From JBDIAG01 sp047974565 (GTDB lineage Bacteria; Actinomycetota; Actinomycetes; Actinomycetales; CAWJMD01): DNA of 64,000 nucleotides. The DNA is taken from the NCBI GenBank assembly GCA_047974565.1, contig JBKECN010000019.1, forward strand, positions 124,001-188,000. The letters run 5' to 3'. A program made the translations under genes and the position numbers. Below the pieces are notes generated by a model, which saw nothing but the letters and a program-made list of their open reading frames with translations, was not told where the DNA came from and did not search any database. This document shows, piece after piece, positions 52,181 through 60,593 of the stretch. How positions within the stretch are numbered: the stretch's first letter is position 1; each line of letters starts with the position of its first letter.

Positions 52181-54486
52181 CGGGTGGCCTGCACCTTCTC
52201 GCCCGCAGCGCGTAGACCGGGCCCGGCATCTGGGTCGACACCTGCCTCGACGAGTAGGTCGATGAGCCTGTCCTGCTCGCCCTGCAGGAGTCCCTCGACC
52301 CGGGCCATCAGGTCACGGCGGGCCTCGGCGGCGAGTTGGCGCACCGCCTGATCGCCGAAGATCGCCTCCAGCAGCCGCTGGCCGACGACGGCGGTGCCGG
52401 CGCCCACGCCGACCTCGGCACCGGTCGGGATGGCCGCGGTGCTGGCGAAGACGAGGATCATCAAGGTGATGCCGATGGCGTTGACGCCCAGCGACATGTA
52501 CCGGGCCTGACTTCGTTTGGATCCGGCCTGCTGGCGCACCAGATCGAGCACGTGACCCTGCCAGTCCCGCACCATCCGCTCCATGCGCTGGTCGAAATCC
52601 GGTGACAGGCGGGACATCTCGGTGGGGTTCGGGCCGATAAGCGCGGCCCCGGCCGGGTGCGTGCGCCACCGCAGCACCGCCTGCTCGCTGGCCTGGGCTG
52701 CCTCCGCGTGCACGAGGGCAGCCACCCCGGTCTGCAGCGCCTGACCCAGCGGTTCGGCCGGCGCCGGCTTACCCGTGATGGCCGAGACCAGCCGATCCCG
52801 GACCCGACCGACCGCGGACTCCAGCCCGCGCAGCACCTCGCCGGTGCCGACGAACTCCTGCCACCGGGCCAACACCTCTCCGCGCAGCAAGGTGCCATCG
52901 GTCAACCCGGCTTCAAGCCGGGTGGCCGCGACGCCGTAGCACTGGGCGACCTCCTCGCGCAGCGACTGGTCGGCGGCAGCCTGCTCATCGGCGGCGCCGG
53001 CCAGGGCCGGCACCCGCACGCCAAGCGAGTCCAGGGCGCCCCCCAGCGTGCGTCGCACCACTTCCTGCCGGGCTGCGCTGGAGGAGGCGAGGTCCATGAA
53101 CCACAGTCGCAGTTTGGCCATCACCCCCGAGGGCAGCAGCCCATCCTGCAGTGCCACCTCGGGGATCGTGAACAGCGGGGCGTCGCTGAGGCTGTTCGCG
53201 GCAAGCATGCCGGCCAGATCGGTGCGGACCTCGTCCATCGCCTCGGGAGGTACCCGATCCAGGACGACAGCCACCGACGTGCCCCGCTCCGCGGCCGTGC
53301 GCAACAGATCCCAGGGGACGGCGTCGGCGTAGCGGGCAGCCGTGGTGACGAACAGCCACAGGTCGCCGGCGGCAAGCAGTTGCGCGGCGAGTTCGCGGTT
53401 GGCGTCGACGACCGAGTCGATGTCCGGAGCGTCCAGCAGGGCGAATCCCTCGGGCAGCGCGTCGCAGGCCATCAGCCGGACCGCACCGATGCGGTGCTGG
53501 GTGGCCTCCGGGCTGGGTTCGGGGTCGTCGCCGGTGATCCGGGCCAGCGAGGGCAGGATCCGGTTGGTGGTGAACCAGCGGGCGTCCTCGGGATGGTGGA
53601 CCAGAACCGGGGAACGGGTGGTGGGCCGCAGCACGCCGGCCCGGGTCACCTCGCGGCGCAGCACGGAGTTCACCAAAGTCGATTTCCCTGCGCCGGTGGA
53701 GCCGCCCACGACGGCGAGCAGCGGAGCATCAAGTTGCCGCAGCCGCGGGATGAGGTAGTCATCGAGCTGGTCGAGCAACTGGCCACGATCGGCGCGGCTG
53801 CCCTGAACGCCGGGCAGCGTGAGCGGCAGGCGTACCTCGTCGACGCGGGTGCGCAGCGTCTCCAAGGCGTGGACCAAGGGCGCCTGCTCGCCGAGATCGC
53901 CCGAGTTCCCGCCCGACGGGTCGCGCCGGTCCACCTGGCCGGGCTTGGCTGCTGGGTGCCCGGCGACTGGAGGGTGATCATCGCCGTGGTCACCAACCTT
54001 CCCGCGGTCACCAACCTTGCCGGGGTCGCCAACTTTCCCGGGGTCGCCAACGTTCCCGGGGTCGCCAACGTCCCAGTGGCGGCCATCCTCAGAGTGGTCG
54101 CCAACGTCGGAGTGGTCGCCAACGTCCCGGTGGGCGCCACCGGTGTGGACGCCACGGGCGTGGGCGTCGTGGGAAGGGTCGGCGGCCGGGGAACCGACCT
54201 GCGACTGCCCGCCCGGGGACTTGGCGGTGCCTGAGCGGTCCACCTCAGACGAGCCGTGCTCGACGTGGCCTGTTCCAGGTTCGGCAGCGACCTCGCCGGG
54301 CCCGGTGGCGTCGTGATGCTGGGAGCCGAACGCCCGGGCCGCCGCAGCGGCCTTGAGCAGTTCGACGGGGGCCTCGCTGCGATCCGAGGGGCCTGATGCC
54401 CGGGATGCCTCCCGGCCCGCCTCGGAGGGCGAGACCGGCCGGGCCGGCTTGACCGGCTCGGGGACGGCGTTGTCGGTGTCAGTCAC
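52177..54486 (-). CDS. Dynamin-like GTPase with repeat-rich N-terminal extension
   Basis: 769-residue protein. The G domain starts near residue 235 with G1 GGSTGAGKSTLVNSVL (Lys268), then G2 TTRSPVLVHHP, G3 DAPDIDS and G4 VLDRVP. A long helical stalk follows, then a hydrophobic pair (IGITLMILVFASTAAIP and GAGTAVVGQRLLEAIFG) near residues 680-715 that may insert in the membrane. The first 200 residues are a disordered Gly/Asp/His/Val repeat tract. Translation starts at GTG 54486. Co-translated with the smaller GTPase downstream; the two probably form a membrane-remodelling heteromer. Confidence 0.83.
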   Translation of the reverse strand: MTDTDNAVPEPVKPARPVSPSEAGREASRASGPSDRSEAPVELLKAAAAARAFGSQHHDATGPGEVAAEPGTGHVEHGSSEVDRSGTAKSPGGQSQVGSPAADPSHDAHARGVHTGGAHRDVGDHSDVGDHSEDGRHWDVGDPGNVGDPGKVGDPGKVGDRGKVGDHGDDHPPVAGHPAAKPGQVDRRDPSGGNSGDLGEQAPLVHALETLRTRVDEVRLPLTLPGVQGSRADRGQLLDQLDDYLIPRLRQLDAPLLAVVGGSTGAGKSTLVNSVLRREVTRAGVLRPTTRSPVLVHHPEDARWFTTNRILPSLARITGDDPEPSPEATQHRIGAVRLMACDALPEGFALLDAPDIDSVVDANRELAAQLLAAGDLWLFVTTAARYADAVPWDLLRTAAERGTSVAVVLDRVPPEAMDEVRTDLAGMLAANSLSDAPLFTIPEVALQDGLLPSGVMAKLRLWFMDLASSSAARQEVVRRTLGGALDSLGVRVPALAGAADEQAAADQSLREEVAQCYGVAATRLEAGLTDGTLLRGEVLARWQEFVGTGEVLRGLESAVGRVRDRLVSAITGKPAPAEPLGQALQTGVAALVHAEAAQASEQAVLRWRTHPAGAALIGPNPTEMSRLSPDFDQRMERMVRDWQGHVLDLVRQQAGSKRSQARYMSLGVNAIGITLMILVFASTAAIPTGAEVGVGAGTAVVGQRLLEAIFGDQAVRQLAAEARRDLMARVEGLLQGEQDRLIDLLVEAGVDPDAGPGLRAAGEKVQATR
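53975..54145 (-). repeat. 18-bp in-frame tandem repeat in the dynamin-like gene
   Basis: About eight units of the type GGGTCGCCAACGTTCCCG (plus-strand reading) encode VGDPGK, VGDRGK, VGDHSD and similar hexapeptides. The middle units are almost identical. Confidence 0.85.
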
Positions 54487-55192
54487 CAGACCATCTTCGC
54501 CGCTACCCGGCGCGGTGTCGTCACGACGCGCATCCTCACCTGCCCCGGCTACCGTCCGCTACCGCGTGTCCCCAGGGGACACCGCGTGTCCCGGGCGTTG
54601 ACTGGTCCGCCGGGTGGCCCCCACTCGGTGGGCCTCGATCCGACAATTGTGCTGCGTCGGTCACTCGATCAGCCGCGCCCTCACCCGGCGCAGTGTCGCC
54701 ACGACGCGCGTCCTACCTGCCTGCCCGCCACCAGGACCCCCGGAGACCGCGTGTGCCCGAGCCCGGCCCGCCCGCCGACGCGGCCAGACCCGGGCCCTCG
54801 CCCCCGACCAGGCGTGGCACGCCGGTCACCAGACCAGGCGTGCCATCACTCGGTGCAGTGTCGCCACGACACATCCTCGCCCGCTCCTGCCACCGCGACC
54901 CCCGGATCCCGCGTGTGCCGGGCCGGGCTCAGACCCCGCCTTGTCGCGTAGTTGCTGTCGTCCGGAGATCGCGTGTGTCCGGACCACGCAGGGGCCTGCC
55001 CACTCGCCCCAGACCCGGGCCGCACCCGGCCCGCCGACTCGCCCAGACCCGGGCCCTCGCCCCCGACCAGACATCGCACGCGCCGCCGATCACGCGCCGC
55101 GCCGACCGGGGCCGGGTTGACGTGCGAGGTTCCCCTGCTCCGGCAGCGCACGCAGACACCACGCGACCGATCGGGCGCGGACGACGACCTGG
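54487..55192. repeat. 700-bp gene-free gap with ~160-180-bp imperfect repeats
   Basis: A segment with CCCGGCGC(A/G)GTGTCG(C/T)CACGACGC recurs at about 54510, 54689 and 54856, each followed after 60-70 bp by a GCGTGTGTCC-like element. ACCCGGGCCCTCGCCCCCGA also occurs twice (about 54789 and 55041). Open frames across both strands give Arg/Pro strings with no conserved content. It lies upstream of the dynamin operon and downstream of the GntR gene. Confidence 0.65.
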
Positions 55193-55936
55193 TCAGCCCG
55201 CGTGCGCCTCGCCGCCACTGAGCACGACCCGCACCCGGTCGGACCGGAACAGGTCGTGGGAGTACTCGACGGGGATGCCCGCGGCGTCCCGGCTGACCCG
55301 TTGCACGGACAGCAGCGGGGCTCCGACTCCTACGCCCAGATGAACGGCCTCCATCGGGGTGGCGTGCGCGATGTCCAACTGCTCGACGATGCGATCCGGC
55401 TGGACGCCGAAGCCCAACCTGAGCGCCTCCAGGAGGGAACCCATCGGCGGGGCGACCGCCAGTTCTCGGAAGCGCCCCGGTAGTAGCGCACGTTCGAGAG
55501 ACAGCGGGCCCTCGTCGGCGAGGCGGACCCGGACGATCTCCACCAGGTCCGACCCCTTGGGCAGTTCCAGGGAGTCATACTCGGCGCGAGTCGCTCGGCG
55601 CAGTTCGGCGGAGATGACTTCGGTCTCTGCACACAGGGTCTCGGTCGCGGCCGTCGCGTTGCCGGTCTCCACTCGGGCGGGCTGGCGCTCCACCTTGCGA
55701 CGACGTACGAAGGTGCCCCCGGCGCGGCCGGTGACCCGGCGAACCATGCCGGCGTCCGCCAGGCCTGCCAGCACCTGACGCACCACCGCCCTCGACACCC
55801 CCAGGCTCTCTGCCAACTGGCGCTCACTACCCACCTTGGCACCCGTCGGCAGCCGACCGGTGGAGATCTCCTCAACCAGATAGCGGCGAACCTGCTCCGC
55901 GCCCGGCGACGCCGTCCCGAACACCCCATCCATCAC
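55193..55936 (-). CDS. GntR-family transcriptional regulator (HutC subfamily)
   Basis: 247-residue regulator. The N-terminal winged helix has QVRRYLVEEISTGRLPTGAKV and the helix-turn-helix SERQLAESLGVSRAVVRQVL. The C-terminal UTRA ligand domain follows (LVEIVRVRLADEGPLSLERAL and LSVQRVSRDAAGIPVEYSHD). GTG 55936 overlaps the kinase stop (GTGA) and ATG 55933 is the alternative. Co-transcribed with the upstream phosphotransferase, whose substrate may be its effector. Confidence 0.9.
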   Translation of the reverse strand: MMDGVFGTASPGAEQVRRYLVEEISTGRLPTGAKVGSERQLAESLGVSRAVVRQVLAGLADAGMVRRVTGRAGGTFVRRRKVERQPARVETGNATAATETLCAETEVISAELRRATRAEYDSLELPKGSDLVEIVRVRLADEGPLSLERALLPGRFRELAVAPPMGSLLEALRLGFGVQPDRIVEQLDIAHATPMEAVHLGVGVGAPLLSVQRVSRDAAGIPVEYSHDLFRSDRVRVVLSGGEAHAG

Positions 55937-56919
55937 CCAGAAACCTCCCGAGACCAGCCAGCACCGGCCAGATAGTCCTCGGCAAGGTCACACGTGGTGC
56001 GTGTGTACTCCTCCCCGAGGCTCTGGGCGAGTGCGGTGAAACGATGCGAACCAATCCATGCCACGAGCATCAACCGGCGCAGCATGATGAACGTGGCCAC
56101 CATGGCCAGGTCCTGCTCCTCCAGTGCCCGGTACCTGCGATACCCCGCCAACCAGGCATGGCACCACGAGGCCAAGCGCGGATCGGCCTCGACGAAGGAC
56201 ACCACCGCCGCCAGGTCATACAGGAACCAGGAGTATCCGGCGTCGTCGAAGTCGATGAGGGCCACGTCCGGACCGTCCACCAGCAGGTTTGCCAGTCGCA
56301 TGTCCGCATGCACCAGCCCGTACTGCTGCGCACCGGTGCCGTACTCGGTCAACCTCTCCCGCACAGTTCGAACGACCGAGGTGAACAAGCCAGCCACGGC
56401 CGCGTCAACTCCGACGCCGTCCCGGGGCCGGCCCCACCTGGCGCCCTCCCCTAGGCATGCCTCCTGGTTCCAGCTAAATCGACAAAAATTGGAAGGCGGC
56501 CGCCAGGAAAGAGCGTGCTCGTGCATCCGGGCCGCCATCTCACCGAGGGTCGGCGCGAAGTCGAGCAACTGATCATCGGCCGGTTCCACCCCGGGAATGC
56601 GACGGAACATGACGGCATGACGTTCGCGACCGTCCCGGTCGCTCAACAGACACACCTGTCGTCCCTGCACAGTGGCCATCGTAGTCGGCGCGACTAGATC
56701 AAGGTCGGCCCGAAGCGCGGCAATCCAGGCGAGTTCGGACTCGATCGACCGCGCATCGTGATACCCGGGCCGGTGCACCCGCAACACCACCGGTTCCGGC
56801 TCGTGATGCACGAAATAGGTCGCATTCTCGGAGAGATTGACGAGCTCGATGGGCGCGCGCGCATTGATCCCCCAGGCGGGCAGCGCCTGACGGGCCAACG
56901 CCTCATAGGCCGAGGACAC
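55933..56919 (-). CDS. APH-family phosphotransferase (homoserine-kinase-II / SrkA-like)
   Basis: 328-residue protein-kinase-fold small-molecule or protein kinase. ATP-lobe residues include ENATYFVHHEPEPVVLRVHR; the catalytic loop is LVHADMRLANLL with Asp206 and Asn, and the metal-binding loop is ALIDFDDAGYSWFLYDLA. The GYSWFLYDLA segment is typical of the type II homoserine kinase and SrkA group rather than antibiotic kinases. CAGGAG precedes GTG 56919. The GntR regulator overlaps its stop. The substrate is unknown; pairing with a GntR/UTRA regulator suggests an amino-sugar or amino-acid-like metabolite. Confidence 0.83.
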   Translation of the reverse strand: MSSAYEALARQALPAWGINARAPIELVNLSENATYFVHHEPEPVVLRVHRPGYHDARSIESELAWIAALRADLDLVAPTTMATVQGRQVCLLSDRDGRERHAVMFRRIPGVEPADDQLLDFAPTLGEMAARMHEHALSWRPPSNFCRFSWNQEACLGEGARWGRPRDGVGVDAAVAGLFTSVVRTVRERLTEYGTGAQQYGLVHADMRLANLLVDGPDVALIDFDDAGYSWFLYDLAAVVSFVEADPRLASWCHAWLAGYRRYRALEEQDLAMVATFIMLRRLMLVAWIGSHRFTALAQSLGEEYTRTTCDLAEDYLAGAGWSREVSG

Positions 56920-57461
56920 GGCGAGCTCCTGCTGAATGGTGACGGCGGTCGGACGGTGCCGTTCTAGTCCGGCTCACCCGTCCCGGTCAATTGACGGCGC
57001 ATCCACACGGCGCCACACGGCGAGCCGCAGGCGGCGCGCCGACAAACCGGGCGCCCGGCCGCACCCCCGAGCTTGGCGATCTCCCAGGCACGCGGTGGAC
57101 ATCCGGGATCGACAGGATCGTTCGGCGCACCCACCCGACGAAACGCAGCGATGCCCTGTCCACCCGGGGGTTGGCTGACGAATCTGGATTCGAGTCAGCA
57201 ATCGCAGGGATTACCCATCAAGCCGCGGCGCCCGGGTGCGCTCCCGCAGGACTCCAAAAAGAAATAGCCTCATTACAGGATAAACGGAGTAATCGATCTA
57301 ACCGGAGTGGTCGGACCCGGACGCCATTGCCTCTCGCGATTCGCCCCGATGTTGTGCGGCTCTTCCGCGGCGGCCGACCCTCGTCGCCACCACGCACAGG
57401 TGTGCACCCGTGTAACGGTTCACAGGTCGGGGTCCTTGACGGCATCCAGCCAGCCCCCAGC
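56920..57461. promoter_or_regulatory. Gene-free region; AT-rich candidate CRISPR leader near its right end
   Basis: No gene is supportable between the kinase and the repeat array. 57240-57310 contains CTCCAAAAAGAAATAGCC and GGATAAACGGAGTAATCG, clearly AT-richer than the surroundings. Because the array's repeats are perfect at this side and decay on the other, a leader with promoter here is expected. A weak A/G-rich stretch near 56935 is the kinase ribosome site on the other strand. Confidence 0.4.
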
Positions 57462-57985
57462 AGCCCCTCCTCGCGCGCGAGGCCCTGGCTGAGGGTTTGA
57501 AGGGGCCTTCGCCGTCCTCGTAGCCCCTCCTCGCGCGCGAGGCCCTGGCCTTCAACGTCATCGTGAGGGTGTCCCCGCTGTCAGCCCCTCCTCGCGCGCG
57601 AGGCCCTGGCGATTCGCCACTTGCGGAGGAGCGTGGGCGCGCCAGCCCCTCCTCGCGCGCGAGGCCCTGGCAGCATCTTCAGTCGCCGCCGGACCAGGTG
57701 CTGGAGCCCCTCCTCGCGCGCGAGGCCCTGGCCCCACTCGGCAACCCATCCCACTATTGGTAACCAGCCCCTACCTCGCGCACCTCGCGCGCGAGGACCT
57801 GACCAAGTTGTCCGACACGGTCCGCTTGAGCGACGTAGCTCGTCCCTGCGCGCGAAGCCCTGGCGTCGTGGTGACCCTGCGCGCCGCGCAGCCGACGAGT
57901 CCCTCCTCGCGCCTAGCGCCCTGCCCGGTGGAAAGCCTTGCGTCCGTGGCGTCTATGAGCCCCTCCCCGCGCCCGACGCAACCCC
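57462..57985 (+). CRISPR. Nine-repeat CRISPR-type array, no cas genes in the window
   Basis: 28-bp repeats with palindromic core CCTCGCGCGCGAGG start at 57462, 57522, 57583, 57644 and 57705 (five identical). Four degenerate ones follow at 57766 (38 bp, with a 10-bp internal insertion), 57837, 57898 and 57958. The eight spacers are 32 or 33 bp and all differ. A 28-bp repeat with 32-33-bp spacers is the type I-E geometry. Decay towards the right indicates the leader is on the left and transcription runs left to right. No cas gene lies within the window on either side, so the array is orphan here or served from elsewhere. It is non-coding: frames across it are broken or without content. Confidence 0.88.
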
Positions 57986-58196
57986 GCCCACGACGCCCCG
58001 GCGCAGCACCTCCCAGCCGGCCTCAAAGACCCCACACGCAAAGCCCCACCCGCGTGAACCCCGACCGGCACGCGCAGGGTCGCGATCTGCCCGGTTCAGG
58101 CAACCCGGGCCCAATCTGAAGTGGGGCGATACCGCCAACCGGGGGTCAACCGGGCCGATTCGGGCCTGTCACACCCCGGTATCGCCTCCGGCTCGT

Positions 58197-58202
58197 TACG
58201 GT
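58197..58202 (+). promoter_or_regulatory. Probable -10 element of the leaderless dehydratase operon
   Basis: TACGGT, then GCCCGC, then ATG 58209. No SD-like sequence is present. The spacing matches other leaderless candidates here. Confidence 0.55.
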
Positions 58203-58208
58203 GCCCGC

Positions 58209-60593
58209 ATGGGTATGGCCGACTTGCGCACCACCTCGCGATCAGACCCCACCTCAACAGAGCCCACCTCAGCGGGCAGACCCGGTGGCCCGGTGTCGGC
58301 CACCCCGGGTTCACGTGCACCCGCCGGCCCCTCCGGCCACGAGCCCACCCCCGCGCCCGGGGCGAGCGGCACGGACCACGAGAGCATCCTGGCCGCCGAC
58401 CCAGCACTCGGCCTGGCAGCCCTGCACTCCCCCACCGATCCCACCGCCTCGCTGCGAATCTCGGACGGCGCGGTGGTTGAGCTGGACGGGCGCGCCCGCG
58501 AGGACTTCGACGTCGTGGACGCGTACATCGCCGACCATGGCCTCGATCTGGAGGTGGCGCCCGAGGCGATGCAGATCCCCGATGCGGTGGCCGCGCGGAT
58601 GATCTTGGACCCGGCTGTGCCCCGCACCGATGTGGTTGCGATGGCTGCCGGGATGACCCCGGCCAAGCTCGCGGCCGTCGTGCGGCACCTTCGCCCCGCG
58701 GAACTGGCGATGGCGTTGACCACGATGCGCTCCCGGCGCAGCCCGGCGGCCGGGGCGCTGGTGACCAACAGACTCGACGACCCACTCCTGCTGGCCGCCG
58801 ACGCGGCCACCGCCGTCGCATTCGGCTTTCGCGAGGTGACCACCACCGGCACGGTGCCCAGGGACGCGCCGTCCAACGCACTCGCCCTGCTCGTCGGCTC
58901 CCAGGTGGGCCGGGCCGGAGCGCTTGGCCAGTGCCAGGTGGACACCGCGACGCAGGTGCGGCTGGGAGTGCGCGGGCTGGCCTCCAGCGCAGAAGGGGTG
59001 CGCCTGGGTGGCACCGAGGAGCACCTCGCCGACCTCGATGAAACCCCTTGGTCAGCAGCCTTTCTGGTGGCCGCCTACGCCTCGCGTGGGATGAAGTCCC
59101 GGGTCGGATCCGGGGCCGCGGCCTCAGCCTTGCAGGGCACCTCCCAGGGATACTCGATGCTCTATCTGGAGTCGCGAGCGGTGGCCTTGGCCCGCGCTTG
59201 CGGAACCCAGGGCGTACGCAATGGAGGGGGTGACGCGGCCGGTCTGGCTGCCACCCTGCCAAGCGGCCTGCTGGAGTTGCAGTACGAGAACCTGCTGTCG
59301 ATGTTGCGCGGGCTCGAGACGTGCAGCGACGCTGGAGGCCTGGTGTCCGGGTCGCCGGCTCGACGGTTCTCCCGCAACCTGCCCACGCTGCTGGCCGGGG
59401 CCGACACGGTCGGCGGTATCGCGACCGTCCCGGAGTACGACAATCTCTTCGGGCCGGCCAACCTCGGGCGCGACCAACTCGACGATCTCGTGCTGCTGCA
59501 GCGCGACTGGGGAGTCGACCTGGGCCTGCGTCACCCCAGCGACGAGGAGGTGCGCCAGGTGCGCCGCCAAGCGGTGGAAGCCTGCCGCGCGGTGTACTCC
59601 TGGCTCGGACTGGCGGACTTCTCCGATGAGCACGCCGACGCCGCGGTGAACGCCGACAGCAGCCGTGACCTCCCCCAGGACATCGGCTTGGCGGTGCTCG
59701 CCGCCGCCCAGACCATCGACCAGCAGGCGATCAGCGGTCTCGACGTTGCGGTGGCCTTGGAGGAGACCGGCTTCAGCGACGAGGCCGAGGCCCTGCTGGC
59801 GCTGTTGCGCGAACGTGTTCGCGGTGACTACCTGCAGACCGCAGCGCTTTTCGACCCCGACCTGGACGAGAACGGCCCCGGCGGCATGCCCGAACTGCGC
59901 TGTCGTTCGGCGGTCACCGACCCCAACGACCACACCGGCCCGGGCTCGGGCTATGTGCCGGACGACGAGCGCCGTCACCAGATCAACACGGTGCGCCAGC
60001 AGCGCACCACCATCGACATCCGCGAGGACCAATCCCAGGGAGTACGCCTGGACGCGACCCGCCCGCTCGGCCCGGCGCCGCGCAGCGACGACCCCCGCGA
60101 CGTCGTGGTCGGCGTCTCGCCCGCCTTCGGCAGCGGCATCTGGCTCACCCTCGCCGATCTGCCGGCCATCGACGTCCTGGACGAACTGCTGGCCGGGCTC
60201 GAGGAGGAGGGCTGCCTCGGGCGCGTGGTGCGGGTTCGCGAGGCGACCGACCTGGGCCGGATCGGCTATGCCGCGGCGGCGTTGTCCGGCTCGGGGATCG
60301 GGATCAGCCTGCAAGGCACCGGAGCAGTGCGGGTGACCCGGCGGGGCATGCCACCGGCCGAGTCACTGGAGTCGTTGACCGATGCCGCGGCACTCACCGC
60401 TCAGGCCTACCGACGGTTGGCTGTCAATGCCGCCCGGCACGCCAAAGGGTCGGTGCCCGAACCGATCCGGCTCACCGGGCGAGCGGGACAGGGCACCGGC
60501 CATCAGGCCCGCACGGTTGCGTACCTGGCCTTGGAGGGCGAGCAACTGGCGCCGGGTGCGCCGGCCGAACTGCTGGAGGTGCAGCGTGACTGA
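58209..60593 (+). CDS. B12-dependent diol/glycerol dehydratase homologue, fused large and medium subunits
   Basis: 794-residue protein. Residues 1-85 are a Pro/Ser/Thr-rich extension. Residues about 85-640 match the large (PduC/DhaB1) subunit, with strong blocks NALALLVGSQVGR, ETPWSAAFLVAAYASRGMK, SMLYLESR and VPEYDNLFGPANLG. Residues 650-794 match the medium (PduD/DhaB2) subunit (VVVGVSPAFGSGIWLTLADLP, GIGISLQGTGAV). Against my recall of the Klebsiella oxytoca large subunit the central part aligns without gaps at a fixed offset of 41, yet the substrate and metal residues differ at almost every position (see findings). The enzyme may therefore act on a different substrate. Starts at ATG 58209; overlaps the small subunit gene by 8 bp. 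Confidence 0.85.
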   Translation: MGMADLRTTSRSDPTSTEPTSAGRPGGPVSATPGSRAPAGPSGHEPTPAPGASGTDHESILAADPALGLAALHSPTDPTASLRISDGAVVELDGRAREDFDVVDAYIADHGLDLEVAPEAMQIPDAVAARMILDPAVPRTDVVAMAAGMTPAKLAAVVRHLRPAELAMALTTMRSRRSPAAGALVTNRLDDPLLLAADAATAVAFGFREVTTTGTVPRDAPSNALALLVGSQVGRAGALGQCQVDTATQVRLGVRGLASSAEGVRLGGTEEHLADLDETPWSAAFLVAAYASRGMKSRVGSGAAASALQGTSQGYSMLYLESRAVALARACGTQGVRNGGGDAAGLAATLPSGLLELQYENLLSMLRGLETCSDAGGLVSGSPARRFSRNLPTLLAGADTVGGIATVPEYDNLFGPANLGRDQLDDLVLLQRDWGVDLGLRHPSDEEVRQVRRQAVEACRAVYSWLGLADFSDEHADAAVNADSSRDLPQDIGLAVLAAAQTIDQQAISGLDVAVALEETGFSDEAEALLALLRERVRGDYLQTAALFDPDLDENGPGGMPELRCRSAVTDPNDHTGPGSGYVPDDERRHQINTVRQQRTTIDIREDQSQGVRLDATRPLGPAPRSDDPRDVVVGVSPAFGSGIWLTLADLPAIDVLDELLAGLEEEGCLGRVVRVREATDLGRIGYAAAALSGSGIGISLQGTGAVRVTRRGMPPAESLESLTDAAALTAQAYRRLAVNAARHAKGSVPEPIRLTGRAGQGTGHQARTVAYLALEGEQLAPGAPAELLEVQRD

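Noticed and set aside
57621..58208. Open frame that would extend the dehydratase N-terminus leftward through the repeat array
   Set aside because: It runs through CRISPR-type repeats and spacers and has Arg/Pro-rich content; ATG 58209 has a leaderless-type -10 at the right distance.
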